Shown in pieces: positions 36,705 to 48,770 of a DNA stretch of 64,000 nucleotides. The position numbers were made by a program, and so were the translations under genes. The notes under the pieces were generated by a model. It searched no databases, was not told the DNA's origin, and saw nothing but the letters and a program-made list of their open reading frames with translations. Each line of letters starts with the position of its first letter. The first letter of the stretch is position 1. Source of the DNA: Homalodisca vitripennis (Eukaryota; Arthropoda; Insecta; Hemiptera; Cicadellidae); NCBI RefSeq assembly GCF_021130785.1, contig NC_060214.1, positions 103,904,001 to 103,968,000 of the forward strand, read 5' to 3'.

Positions 36705-37344
36705 CTCAATAACTAATTCAAGAATATCACACTTACAACGGGATAGATAAGTGATTTAAATTGTGAAGTAGTAATATTTTGCAGTTGGAGTGTTATAATT
36801 GCGGTATTTATTTTTTTGTATTTGGCAGCCTCAAATCAGTATTTCAGTATTCGGTATCAGTGAGGATAAGAGTACTTCAGGGTTAGAAATATCATAATAG
36901 TCATCGTATATAATCAGTACGATAAAATATCTGTATCTTGTTACCATATGGAGTACTAGATACCAAGTATCTGTCATCAGTATTTTTGGATCTCAGTAAC
37001 CGTTACATATAATGGAAAAAAGTAACCATTACAAAGTACTGATTACTGAAATACCATCTCACTTCTATTTTGAGCCAGAGACAAGAGAACGTGTATATTT
37101 TTAAACCCAATTGTAATAGAGTCTTTCCAACGTTTATTTTGAATTTTTTAGTTAATTGCAATAGCATAATTTAATTTTAGTAATGATTGATTCACGAAAA
37201 GTACTTGCAGAGCAGGTACTAATATTGGTTGTTATGTTTCTGTACTATTATTTTAAAATCTAATGTTATCTCTCTTTGGGTTAGTGTTTGTTTTTTCGCA
37301 TTCAAATTGTGCTCATTAAGCCTCATTATCCAGTAGGATATATA

Positions 37345-37863
37345 TCTATACTAGTATATAAGAAACTAATGGTGTCTGTCTGTGTGTTTTTATTAACGTG
37401 AAATTTACTGCATTGACTGAACTGAAATTTTATATGGACGTTCTTCGGGACAATAGTTAATATATAGGCCTATTCCAATTTTGAAAATCCCTCCAGGATA
37501 CGCCCCACTGTTGTCTAAAGTGGCAAAAAATTCCATCATGGTCTTTAAAGTTGCATTACAGCAAAAAGTATCATAAATTAAAATAGTATGTGAAATATAA
37601 TAATCTGTTCAGAGTAAGCATTGTTTTCTGATAGCACAACCACATATTCAATTAATTTATGATAATTCATGGTTTTTGATCGAAAGAAACATCAAGGCAA
37701 TTGTCTCATTGAAATAATAAACAGAATAAATTACTATGATCATAAATATACACTTGAAACATTTTCAAAAGTGTAAAATTATTTCAAAATAATTTGCAAA
37801 CAGGCAAACTCAACATTTGTGTCAGAAATTAATCCTATAAATTAAGCTGCTGGTAACTGCTAG
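37345..37863 (+). mobile_element. candidate non-autonomous Helitron
   Basis: Begins TCTATACTAGTATATAAG and GTGTCTGTCTGTGTG, as many arthropod Helitrons do, and ends GGTAACTGCTAG (CTAG 3' end). The core block TATAGGCCTATTCC, then TTGAAAATCC and CTAAAGT, is shared with 50160-50400. The next base after the 3' CTAG is C and not the expected T, so the exact end is uncertain. No replicase/helicase is encoded. Confidence 0.5.
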
Positions 37864-38825
37864 CAGTTAAATAGTATGTTACATGTTCCACCATTCCCCT
37901 TTTTGAAGATTTAACATGCATTTAATGTACGGCGAGACTTTAATCTGTACCCATACAGAGTACAAAACTGTATTTCTGCCGGAAGTACGAGTACTACTCG
38001 TTTATACTTTAACCTACTACACAGTCTACATGTGTATCAAGCCAGGTCACAGGTGATAAGAAAGCCTGTGATAAAAACTGCATAGTTTTACCTTGACAGA
38101 GGTTATTGACCTAACCTTATAATTATCAGTTCTTTGCCGCCATGGTGGAGTCAGAGTTATCAGAAACTCTTTTAAAACTGCGAAAAGAAACCGGTTAATT
38201 ATGTTTTAGACTGATTATAATATAAAATAACCAAACTGTATAAATAAAAATATACCAAAATGGTTATGTTGTGTGAAGAACAAATCTTATTTGCACAGCG
38301 TTTTGTGATGACTATGTACAATTCATAATTAAATTTTGTTCATAAATGAAATCATATAACCTCCAATCCCAGTTTCCCCAAATAGCACAGAACTGTACCT
38401 TTTAGTAAAATATTTTAACCTCGATTTACTACAAATTTTAAGATTGAAACAAATTACGTGGCAAATGTAATTCATTTTTGTGAAATCAATATATTTGTTA
38501 TTACAAAATGAGAACCAATCCATGTTGTGTAAAAGCAGAAATAAATTCTCTGGAGATTTTGTCCACGTTTTCATACATCTCTAAGTATTTACACATTGTT
38601 TTCAATATTATAAGATCGTAGTTTCTTCAGATTGAGTGCCGTACATGTACCGTAGATTTGTGTAGACAATGAATAAAAACTGAGAATAGTGTTGTAGATA
38701 ATAAACATGGAAATGAGTTTTCGAGGAATGTTATGGAATTCAGCTATGAAATTAAATATTGGCTGTAAGATGATAATATTTGGATGACCTTTTAAGTTTT
38801 AGTTATAGAGAGAAAATAAAAATAC

Positions 38826-38990
38826 CTTTATGGAAGAGAGGTTGCTGCTGTAGGTGTGTTGTGAGCTGAAGAGATGGGCGCCAACTGGGACTGATAGGAT
38901 GATTATCCAGTCGTGGCTGGTATGTCTGATAGCCGACCTTGACCGAGAGATAAAGAGAGAGAGCGAGAGAGAGATAGAGAGTATATAAAC
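38826..38990 (-). promoter_or_regulatory. putative GST1 promoter and 5' non-coding exon
   Basis: On the minus strand a TTTATATACT element (about 38979-38988) within CT/GA-repeat sequence resembles a TATA box. Some 30 bases downstream begins a GC-richer stretch that ends at CCATAAAG with a good donor GTATTT (donor at 38825). It would splice to just before the GST1 ATG at 35242, where TTTGAAG/GACACC could serve as acceptor. This would make a 3.6 kb 5' UTR intron containing the hAT- and Helitron-like elements. Inferred from sequence only. Confidence 0.35.
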
Positions 38991-39634
38991 GAGTGAGAGA
39001 GAAGATACTAGTGCACTTCCTCCTCTTTCAAACTGGTTTTAAGGTGGTCTTTTTTCAGTTTGGATCATTTTTTATGTTGCTGTATCCCTTAAAATAACTT
39101 TCCTGAATGGAGAAAAATATTAAGATATTTACACTTTTAATACTCTGCCTTAAATTATAGGAATTTAAAGTAGGAAATTTAGAACATTTTGCAACCATGC
39201 CCAAATAAATATGGGTCTGCAAATTTTTAAATAATAAAAAACATGTTACATTATTTTTAATTAAAAACAAATAAGGCCACTTCATGAGGCTGTATTCATG
39301 TACATACTAGAAAAGCTTCAAATGTATATTTTTTCCATTTTTATTTGGGTTTTATTATATATTTGACATTTTCTACTTTGTATAGCTGTAATTTTACGTG
39401 TACTGATGAAGAATATTTCTAATTTTTTCTGAATTCTATAAAACTGTATTAAAAGGCTATGAACTTAACGTAAAAATATTTTACAAACAAAAAATATAAA
39501 TCACCACAATTCCTTTTAGGGGCATTTATTGCTGCCTGGCCTAGGAAGTAATTGCTTCCCAGTGCAAGATTATATTATTTGCCACAATAAATGTAACGCT
39601 TTCTCTTGAATAATAACATTTACAAAATTTATTA

Positions 39635-39886
39635 TCAAATTTTGTCTTCGCTGGTCCCTAGAACATTTTGTTGTTCGAAACAATACACATCCTGGACCAT
39701 TCCCACTCGTAGATATGGCTTTGTCATTGGAAGCCCTTCAGAGTTAGAAGGCTCCAGCCTCTTGTACAAATTGAAATGCGATAGCCTTAAGTCTCTGTAA
39801 GTCTCAGAACCTGCGGTGATCTGTTGAAGGCCCAGATCTACGAAACTAACCGAAGTGAATGGTTTCAAAATCTCCCCTCCTGACGT
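39635..39886 (-). CDS. candidate 3'-terminal coding exon of an unrecognised gene
   Basis: From a good acceptor (TATTTTTCCACAG, exon starting at 39886) the minus strand is open for 83 codons to a TGA at 39635. The translation begins TSGGEILKPFTSVSFVDLG and ends EQQNVLGTSEDKI. Amino-acid use is diverse, and base composition is richer in G and C than the flanks, as in real exons. I do not recognise the family. It lies between the 3' end of GST2 and the presumed GST1 promoter, on the same strand. It could belong to a separate gene, be an alternative last exon, or be a transposon fragment. No upstream exon was identified. Confidence 0.35.
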   Translation of the reverse strand, partial: TSGGEILKPFTSVSFVDLGLQQITAGSETYRDLRLSHFNLYKRLEPSNSEGLPMTKPYLRVGMVQDVYCFEQQNVLGTSEDKI

Positions 39887-40394
39887 CTGTGGAAAAATAT
39901 GGACACTGAAAGTCCTTCACCTCTGCAAAATGAAGTTATTGAGGGTTCTGCCCTCCGGCAAGACTAAAAAAGTACGCTATTGCACGGTGAAAATGCCTGA
40001 GCTTTTTTAGAACTGTGTGAATCTTAGGTCTGTTTTGATTTCTTTAAATATTCTCATACTTAACAGCTTCCTAAGATAGTCCGATGGAATCATTGTATTT
40101 GTGTAGTTTTGTTCAGTCAAGCCATACAACAATATTTAGTGAATTAGAAGAATACAACATTAAATACAGTTAAAAGTTTGTAGAACAAATTTACGGCTAC
40201 ACAAAAGGGTTGCAAAAATAAATACATTGCACTTTATGCAAACTTTATTTATTTTATAAACAAAATTCATACATACATAACAAACATACATATATGTATT
40301 TAACACCTATTAATTGAGTAGCATATAAATTGGTAAGAGTATGTGCATTTCGGTTGAAGTATGTAGCTTAGAATTTGCTGCAGTTGCAGGAACC

Positions 40395-43300
40395 TCATGT
40401 TTTGCTAATGAAATTCTGTACTACATTCACTATTATTTCAGAACCTTCTTTGTTTGCTTTTTCAAAGTCCTTCATGGACGACTGGCACCGACTGACCCAT
40501 TCCTTTGTCAAAGGAAACTTGCCATCTGGAGGACAGTAAACCTGTAGCAACATTAGTATACAATTAACATGGAACATAAGATAAATTTAGCAACTAACTC
40601 AAGACATAATGTACCAAAAGGCTAACTTAAGGTCGACTATTTAACTACTAGTATCTGTACAGGCGATGGAGAATAGAATAAAAATAAATCATCTCTAATG
40701 ATATGGTTTAAAATCACTCGGTTTGCAAGTACTTTACACATAAATGTTTAAGGTATATTGACAATTTCCTAAATTTAAATAACTATATTGGTGTGTAAAA
40801 AATATAAACTAATAGTATCTGTTTTTCCTAATTACAAATGAATGGCCAATTTATATGTAAAAATACAAATATATGGTAAAAATAAATAAAACTAGTAAAA
40901 TAGTAAATAGTAATAGTAAGTAGTCAAATAGTAATAGTTAAACCCCTGTTTCCAGGAGAGATCGATGGCACAGGGAATATGTCAGAATCAGATAATGTAT
41001 TACACGGTTATAAAAAGTTATTTGATGAATATTTTGTTTTTGTGAGCTGAATGTGAGAGTTTGGGACCACATAAAAAGTGGGGCTGGAGTCAAATTCAAA
41101 AGGAGTGCCGATTGCCGGATTTGCTTACCTATCTTAAATTCTGGAGGCTAAAAGAAGCCTTATATTTAAATATAATAAAGATTTTCTCAATTTCTTGAAC
41201 CTCTCCTTTGGAAATCAAGCATTTTGAAAAGTTTTGTCGAAAGAATATATCCAGAAAATCAAGACTAAATTATGCTATGAAACAATGCGAATTTAAAGTC
41301 TGCTTTCTGAAATAGTTTTGATGCAAGCTAATTAGAAAGTTTTACCTATTTAACTGTAATTTATACTCAAGAATTATCTATTTAACAGCCAAGTCTATTG
41401 CACTGTTGCCAACTAATTTGAAAGATGAATAATTTTAGTGAAATGTGGAATTTCGTCGAGTAAAATGATCGTGTTTGTTAGGCAGCCAATCTTCCAATGT
41501 GTCATCACTAAAGAGATGATCACTAGAAGCCACTTGAACCATTTGAACTTGGACAAACATATTTCCAAACGTGGATGGAAATCTGTTATAGCGTTATTCC
41601 TTCAATACTACAGGTATGTTCTTCCTCAGAAATTTGACTAAACCATGTGACTCATAACCTTGTGCAGTTATAAATACGCAGTATATGATCAATCAGTATC
41701 ATGGATGTGATAAAGGGAACAAAGAGGATGCAAAAATTGTAAAATGCAGTAAAATATTATGTTACATGTATAAAAATAGCATGAAACATAATTATCACCA
41801 TATTTACAACAACAACAAAAATTCTGATTCCAAATATAGCCTTAGTGGAAACTCAGAACATTAGTAGTAACTTTAAGTGTTGAAAAAGTCTAGATTAAAG
41901 GTTTAAGCAAGTGTTGTGAATTTTAAACAAATTATCTTTAATTGCTTGCCAAATGTGAGTCATATTATTGTAAAACGATAACCTTGGTTAATTTTAAGGG
42001 CCATTGACTTTAAAGTTTTCACCATGTTTAAAGCACTTATAAGGCCTAATAGATTATTGTACTTTCTGACAAAATAATATATGTGCATGGACAGGTGTTC
42101 ATACATTTTAAGGTTAATAAGTATAAGCATGTAAAAATAATAATAGTTTGTTCTAGTTTAAATTCCCAGAGTTATAATAGTAAATGTGACTTACAAACTG
42201 ATTACTAAAAATAAATAACAACTTCTCTTAAGAAATAATCATTTACTCCTCATAAAAAGATAAACAATATTTAGTTTGAAATTTGTTATAGTTCAAAATC
42301 CCTACTCAATAAGAATTAATTTTTACCCCAAAAGTTGTATACAAAGTAGTACTATTCCCTAAGTTAAACATTGAATATTCCAAAATGGTTATGTTTATTT
42401 GCGCTTTACATGCAAATAAAGGTATTAGGAAATTAGATTTTTAAATTCACCAAGAATGTAACAATTCATTACAATTATAATTTTTTTTTCATTTAATACG
42501 TAACTTTATTTACATATGTCAAAAATCGAAATGTCCTTTGTTTCAGGATATTTTTTATAGTTTTATTTGAATAAAAAATTAAGTAGACTATTTCTATGCT
42601 GAATATATTCTTATTCATTACGTGATGTTATCAAAAAAGTATGTAGCATTGTTTTGAATCTCTCAAAGTCCTCCTCCGTAGACTAATGGTTATAGTCGCG
42701 GCTTTCTAACCGAGAGATCACGGGTTCAAATCCCGGGGAGGACCAATCATGTACTTTGACCCTAAAAACCAGTGCACTTCGAAGCCGGCATAGCTGACGC
42801 TGAGGCTTAAATGAGATAAAAAAATCCCTCACCTCAACCAGATCGACAAGCGTGATGAAGCTGTAGTCGGCAACAGTCAGAGTGTCACCTGCCATGAATT
42901 TGTTTCCAGTGAGAAGCTTTTCACTGTTTTCTTGGACAACTTTCACTTTTTCTATCAGCTCAGGCGTCGGCGCTTCCTTCCTAAGAGCTATCCCTCCCTA
43001 TAATCAAACATTAGTATGTGAGCTATTTGAAAATATGGCACTATTAAAATCTAAAACTAGTTAGAATTACAGGGTAGGGTACGATAAGCGGACCCGGTTT
43101 TTTATATCGAAGAATGTAATCATCGATACCTAATATTCGTATCTCAAATCCTAGACTATCAATCGATATAAAAGTATCTATAGTCCTCAATAACAATCAT
43201 ATGTTTTAAATTAAAATATGAATTTAATATTTACAGTGATGAAACAAATTATTATAAGCAAAATTATGAAAACTGAAGACGACCATATTTGCTCCTCTCA

Positions 43301-46300
43301 CAGTTACAGTTGTTTCTTTTCCACAAATTTCACATAATGGATTTTTCGGTACGAGTCCAACATGTTGAAGCCACGTAAAACATGTCTTATCATCTTTGAA
43401 AGCAATGTTGTGTAGTTTTCTAAAACTGACTGCCATTTTTAATAATCAAATGCTACTTATATGTAAAATTGAAATATTACCTTACGTGTATTATTTGAAA
43501 GTGTTTACAGCTGTTGATATATTTGTTCAAAATAATTAATTAGTATCAATTGATTATATCGGTGGTTATGATTAATTAATATCGTTTACCAATTTCGATA
43601 TAAAAAAACCGGGTCCGCTTATCGTACCCTATCCGAATTACACCACGCCACAAATCGTGCAACATGCTTTGGTGAGGCTGCATGCAAAGTTTTAAGCCTC
43701 TAAATTATTTTATAGTTAAGATGTCTTTCAGGCATAGAGGGATTTATAATTAAACAGAGAATAGACTTTAACAACACCCCGCTGACGAAAAAGATATTGT
43801 GTCAGCCTATTGAATGACACTAAAGCAATCCCATAGATTAACATGCACCATCATATAACTTCTTCTTTTCTGTGCATAAATAAAGTTTCATATAAAATAA
43901 GTCTAAAGATGAAATATTTTTTGAGATATATTTCAAATAATTAAGTTACATGTGTTACTAAGTCACACGTAAAAATGTTACATGGTTCTATTCAGTTTCT
44001 TCAGAAATTTATTACTATACGATTCGATTTTTACGTTGCAATCATAGTTAATTATGTAAGTAATATTTCAGTTTTAATACTCAGCTAAATCTAATGTGGT
44101 GACGATCATCAAACTCAATATTGCCTATATAGAAAATATAATCCCGAGATATAAAAGACCAGTGCCATATATACAGTCAAACTAACAGAAATTAATTTTG
44201 CCAGCCCCTCAAGTGATAGGCTTCGCTAACGCTCAGAAAACACAACACATTGAATAAGTACTTGTATATTAACAAAAGTAAGTTTCAACTAATTCATAGT
44301 TTGTTGAAACATGTAGATTGTTTCGTGTCATAGGTTTAATAAACATATATACAGGTTTTTTTTAAATTTTTTTATATATTTAAAGTGAGGTGATTTTATA
44401 AATTAATCCTAAGGAACTTTTTATAGGAACGATAGATTTCATATAAAAAATATTATTCGACTGATGTCGAGTGATTATTTTTTTACTCAAGAATTTGTAA
44501 CCGTTATATGTTAAAAAGGTATAACACAACGTTTCAAGGATTGGAATCTATCCTCTTCTTCAGGTGGAGGAGGTAATTGTACGTAAAAAATAGCAAAAAG
44601 AAAAGAAGGGAAAGAAAAGGGATCAAACATAGCCCAAGACAACGCCTGGACTAGACTCCAAGCAGCTATTGCAATACCTCCCCCACATGAAGAAGAGGAT
44701 GGATTCCAATCACCGAAACGTTGTTTTTTAAAAACATATAACGATGACAAATGTCCGAAATCCTGTTATCCTGTAAAACCTTCTATTGACAATAACAAAA
44801 TTTAAACGAAGAAGTTGTAATCGTTTGCTTACCGTTAGCTGCCTTATGACGTAGAAGACATCGTTACTGAAATGCAGTCTTTGATCAACGATTGCTCTCT
44901 TCTGCAGATCCTTCGGGTAGAGTGAATCATCCTTTCCGTACTTCGACACCAGATATGTTATAATGGCTCGACTGCATATTATGAATAAAAAATATCAATT
45001 ATGAAAGTTTTTATTAAACTAAATCTATATTAAATTTGTTGTTTCAGTATATTCTTCATCTTTCGTGTGTAATAGTTAACTTTCGCTCCTTTTACAAGTC
45101 CAATAAGTGTGACTGTACTTCATGCCTGATGAAGTACGTCTCAGTCTCTGTTGAATCATTGGTTTATAATCTCTAGCAAACCTTACTGCTGGAACACAAA
45201 GTCTTGTCTAGAAACAAAGCCTTTCAGGTCTAAGTACAAGGTTTCCCAATTATGTTTCTTAAGTGAAAAATTTTATAAATGTAAGCATGACAAACTCTAT
45301 AAAATGTATATGGAATAAACCAACTTCTTCTCATAACTATGACCCAAAATTTATTTACATAGTAATATTTTACAGATTGTCTGATTCTGTGTTTATATAT
45401 GTATATATTAATATTCATGTAATATTAAAGAAGTCAAAAAATAAATACATTATTTAGTTATCCTTACCTCTCCCACAAAATGAAGCCATCGTCATCAATC
45501 ACAGGAACCGTGTGGAGAGGATTCAACTGTGAGAAAAAATAATTATTAGATTATACAAAAGTAAAAACGTCATTAATTCAAAAAGCCAAAGTGTATGAAC
45601 ACACGATTCATGATTTCCAAAATAATTTAAATAAAATATCTCCGACATGGGAATTCAATATGTAATAATGATATATTTATAAATAACTATGGCAAGAACA
45701 GTCCATACATAATCTGGATGAGTCTAGGTAGAACTCTGGAGAAATTATTTTTTTCAATATACATTTATAGGCTATGATTTCCTTACCGAGCATACCTTAT
45801 TGTATGTACGAAATGTAACAATTCAATTTATACTGTAAGGGAATTTTATCGACGCAAGTCAAATTGTATTGTCGAACTCTACGCGTTTAAAACGGTCCAA
45901 AATCTCTTGAAAATTTATCATGATCTACGCGAGAATATAAACAGGTAGCATATTGCTGATACGAAATATACCGAACGATCAAGTCCTCCAAGGAAAATTC
46001 ACCAGCATCTTCCAGACTACCAAAGAAGGCATAGCACTCCCTTGCTATTGCAGGACAATCAAAGAACAGATGTTCAGCAGATTTTTCCTGTCCGTAACAC
46101 AATCTACAGAGTAGATTCTCTCAGAAAATGCCGATTCTAGGAAGATGCTTCCTCAGGTAATCATGTACCGTAACTAGACCTACAACCTGAGAAAAAAACC
46201 GATCTATCTCAGGGGAGAATACCAGATACCACCCTGGGGGAAGACGAGTGCAGGAGCAATCTCCTCATCCTCAGATCGGAATTCAGTCTCCACCTTGAGT

Positions 46301-48449
46301 CAACCTATGAACTCATGTTCAGTGTGATCCCACTTTGAGACAGCCCAAAGAATTCACGCCTAGAAATACTACAAGAAGGTTGAGCGACCGTTATGTTGGA
46401 TGCTGAGCTCAAGTTGTTCAGAGCATCAGCTTTTTTGGGGCCTGTTACAGATTGATGATCTTTTATGTAGCGCTCTATCAATCAAATGGCATATGTGCTT
46501 TGTTAACAAAATTAGGCTATTTAGATAGTGGCACAGGAGATCAATGGTGATATGGCTGACAATGACACATAAGTAGAGTGGTAGTGAAAAAAGTCGCTTG
46601 ATATATAATTTTCGACAGTTTAATAATACTTTATACATTTTTATTGAAATATTATTTTCTAATCATGCTTCAGGCTAAGAATACAAGTTTCCTAATTTTA
46701 CTTATTAAAAAGTAAGTGTTTATATTTTATTTATGTTTTTGTGTTATGTTTTTATTTAAATCTAAATTGTTTGTGACTTTACTTTTATTTCAGTTATGTG
46801 GGTCTGACGATGTGTTCATTGAGCACGAAAGGCCTCACAAAAATAAAAATTTGTCAATTATTGGAGTGTTTGATCATACATTAAGCAAGTAAGCTTTTCA
46901 TTGAAAAATGACATTGGTCAGCAATTTGCCTTTTGACCCCAAAATCAATATGATCCCTCCTTGGTAGGGCCGTTCCAAGGTTAGTAAGCGCCCATAGTAA
47001 GAATGTAACCTGTGCCCCCATCACAAAAGTATGTCTAGATATTTTTACGAGGTCAAATTTTAGAAACATAACATTTATTTTTTTATTTTGTGTACAAAAA
47101 TAGTTAAACATTAAGTAGCAAACGAATATACAATTTTATTGTACTATACTTTAAATTTTAAACTCCCATAGAAAGTTTCATTGCCTTAGCTTTAAAAAAA
47201 CGATTTAAAATTAGCTCGTCTCTTTCATTTTAGTTGTGAATTCTGGTCAAGAGGATGGATCTGAATTGATTATGTAAACAGTTTAAAAAAAGAAATTAAT
47301 ACCAATTTTTTAGCTTATTCTCATTAATATTTTTGTCAATAGAATCTGAATCAGGTTTACTCATATTCACCGAGAAATATTAGGTTCACTGGTGACAGCC
47401 AGAGAACTAGAAGAAGCAAAAAAAAGAGGTTTGGGGCATTTTTAAGAAGTGCTTCAGTAGTCGCCTGCTCTTCTTGTACTCCAGAAATATTTTAGACATA
47501 ATGTTTAAAAATGAATCAAGTTGTCATAATCCTGCAAAATGTCTATGATAATGTCAAATATAATATTATAATGTATTCGTAAAAAACATCTTAGTTGGCA
47601 TTACACGGAAGAAAATAACTAGAAATAATGAATATACGATATGGAAAACAACAACAAATGACATGAGAATGAAATATTTGATGTTATAAACGAGCGAGTG
47701 TGGATATATGTTTATAGTACAATGCGAAACCGCGGAGCACGAGTAGACGAATGAGTCTAATAAATTATGTTCCAATACGTAGCAAAGGCGTTGCCATAAA
47801 TATTTAGCCAAAGGCAGTACTATTATCATTTACTTGCTTTGTAATAATATGTTACACATTTTACAGTTTACAGTCCATATTTATTACTGACTTACTCTAC
47901 TATTACTGAAACGATCAACGATGGCGTTTGTAAAATTAAAAGAAAGAACGATTAATTCGGGAAGAATGTCGAAAAATGCTTATTGTCATTGATTACATAT
48001 TTACGTTTTTTCATTGAAACATTCGGTCTCCCGTGACGTACGAGCGATATTTTCCCTTTACATACTGCACACTTTTGGGCTGCGCGGTCGGGGGTGAACC
48101 TACCTGCTCCTTGAACCAAGAAGACCTATACGTCAAATCGCTAGGACTTCTAAATCAAGAGCTATCTTGAGTGTTGAAGGACAGAAAAAAACACTTTTAT
48201 AAAGGTCCATTGGGTCGTACCATTACGTATAACCTTAGCATACAGAAGAATATTTTGATTTATGACATTGACATTGTATTATAGAAGAGCCCCCACTAGT
48301 TAACTTACCTTGAGAAATTCTGGTGCTAAATGTTCTTTTTTAAACAAATCAACAGTTTTATACTCGACCGGCAAGTCGAGTGCATGTACGATCAGGTTGA
48401 CTGTGCGGGCGGGTGGGCTGGGCGCCAAGTAATAGAGAACTAGCGGCAT
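40395..48449 (-). CDS. delta-class glutathione S-transferase 2 (five exons)
   Basis: Joined minus-strand exons 48449-48309, 45526-45468, 44971-44833, 42997-42833 and 40541-40395 give 216 residues. The enzyme is predicted to be a cytosolic dimer conjugating glutathione to electrophiles. The G-site is intact: [17 protein letters not shown] with Ser11, [11 protein letters not shown] with His52, and Glu66-Ser67-Arg68 in LWESRAI. The second domain has [20 protein letters not shown] and [20 protein letters not shown]. Exons 1-4 have the same lengths and phases as in GST1, so the two arose by tandem duplication. A consensus acceptor CCCAG/TGACAGACC just before the ATG implies a 5' UTR intron with a distant first exon. 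AATAAA at 40244-40249 on the minus strand, about 150 bases past the stop, is the probable polyadenylation signal. Introns carry a SINE, a Merlin-like element, a hairpin and LINE debris. Confidence 0.92.
40620..42660. other. GST2 intron 4, mostly featureless
   Basis: AT-rich. A plus-strand frame at 41438-41641 shows no family resemblance. No structure recognised before the SINE at 42668. Confidence 0.4.
42668..42824 (+). mobile_element. tRNA-derived SINE beside a GST2 splice donor
   Basis: Plus strand: GTCCTCC acceptor-like start, CTCCGTAGACTAATGG A box, GGGTTCAAATCCC B box and GGAGGAC, which pairs perfectly with the start. The body has AACCAGTGCACTTCGAAGCC and CTGACGCTGAGGCTTAAATG, then an A-run ending at 42824. 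It is the same family as 28297-28454. It lies antisense to GST2 and its A-tail ends 8 bases from the exon 4/intron 4 boundary (exon ends 42833). No convincing target-site duplication was found. Confidence 0.85.
43072..43634. mobile_element. Merlin-type DNA transposon, internally deleted
   Basis: A 563-bp element with terminal inverted repeats GGGTAGGGTACGATAAGCGG (left) and the complement of GGATAGGGTACGATAAGCGG (right), about 26 bp and near perfect. It is flanked by an 8-bp direct repeat GAATTACA at 43064-43071 and 43635-43642. A minus-strand open frame (43224-43436, 70 codons) reads [20 protein letters not shown] then ICGKE. This resembles the zinc-binding N terminus of ISXO2/Merlin transposases, whose insertions make 8-9 bp duplications. 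The catalytic domain is absent. It sits in intron 3 of GST2. Confidence 0.75.
44505..44745. repeat. inverted-repeat hairpin with about 70-bp arms
   Basis: The left arm (44505-44577) and right arm (44677-44745) both contain CGTTTC...GATTGGAATC, then ATCCTCTTCTTCA and GTGG-GGAGGT in mirror orientation, with a 99-base A/G-rich loop. The arms carry the GAAGAAGAGGAT...CGAAACGTTG pattern common near the ends of some retroelements. It lies just outside GST2 exon 3 (44833). Confidence 0.6.
45887..46440 (-). pseudogene. LINE RNase H and C-terminal zinc-finger remnant
   Basis: The minus strand in broken frames gives [19 protein letters not shown] (end of an RNase H domain), then [15 protein letters not shown] and [20 protein letters not shown]. 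The C-x2-C...H-x4-C knuckle is typical of the C terminus of R1/Loa/I-type LINE reverse transcriptases. There are in-frame stops between the blocks. It lies within GST2 intron 1. Confidence 0.6.
46441..48308. other. GST2 intron 1, remainder
   Basis: AT-rich with a GC-richer patch near 48030-48150 that shows no recognised reading frame. A CTGACGATGTG...GAGCACGAAAGG block at about 46804 resembles the terminal motif of the 44505-44745 hairpin but is isolated. Confidence 0.35.
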
Positions 48450-48770
48450 GGTCTGTCACTGGGAACAAAACATAGTTACTTTTAGGGATTTAGATGATTA
48501 ATGTAATTACTTAAGTAATATTAAGTCGTAATGTATTATCTAACCGTAATTAATAACCGCACCTTGACTTATAACTTATTCATAAGATGTTACAGTACCA
48601 ATAACTTTGCACACTACACTAGTACACTAACCCATGGACTACTACACATGTATAAATGAAATAATTTCAGGAAAAAAAAATCATACCATAATTAAACAAG
48701 TAAAATGTTTATAATTTGAAACTATAATAATACGTTATGTTATATATGTAAGTGAGTGATTTATTTTTGC

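Larger units (their letters stand above)
35991..37062. mobile_element. probable non-autonomous hAT-like element
   Basis: The left end reads CAGAGATGGGCTAAATCAG followed by GTGTAACCGTTAC. The right end, read inward on the minus strand, is GAGATGGTATTTCAGTAATC then GTAATGGTTAC. CAGAGATGGG termini are typical of hAT elements. The interior holds a 46-bp tandem array (36061-36292), a TA microsatellite and no transposase. The right terminus is decayed and no 8-bp target-site duplication could be confirmed. Confidence 0.5.

Noticed and set aside
44511..44750. 79-codon minus-strand frame with Pro-Glu-Glu end
   Set aside because: Lies across the inverted repeat; its two ends encode mirrored hairpin arms, not a protein.
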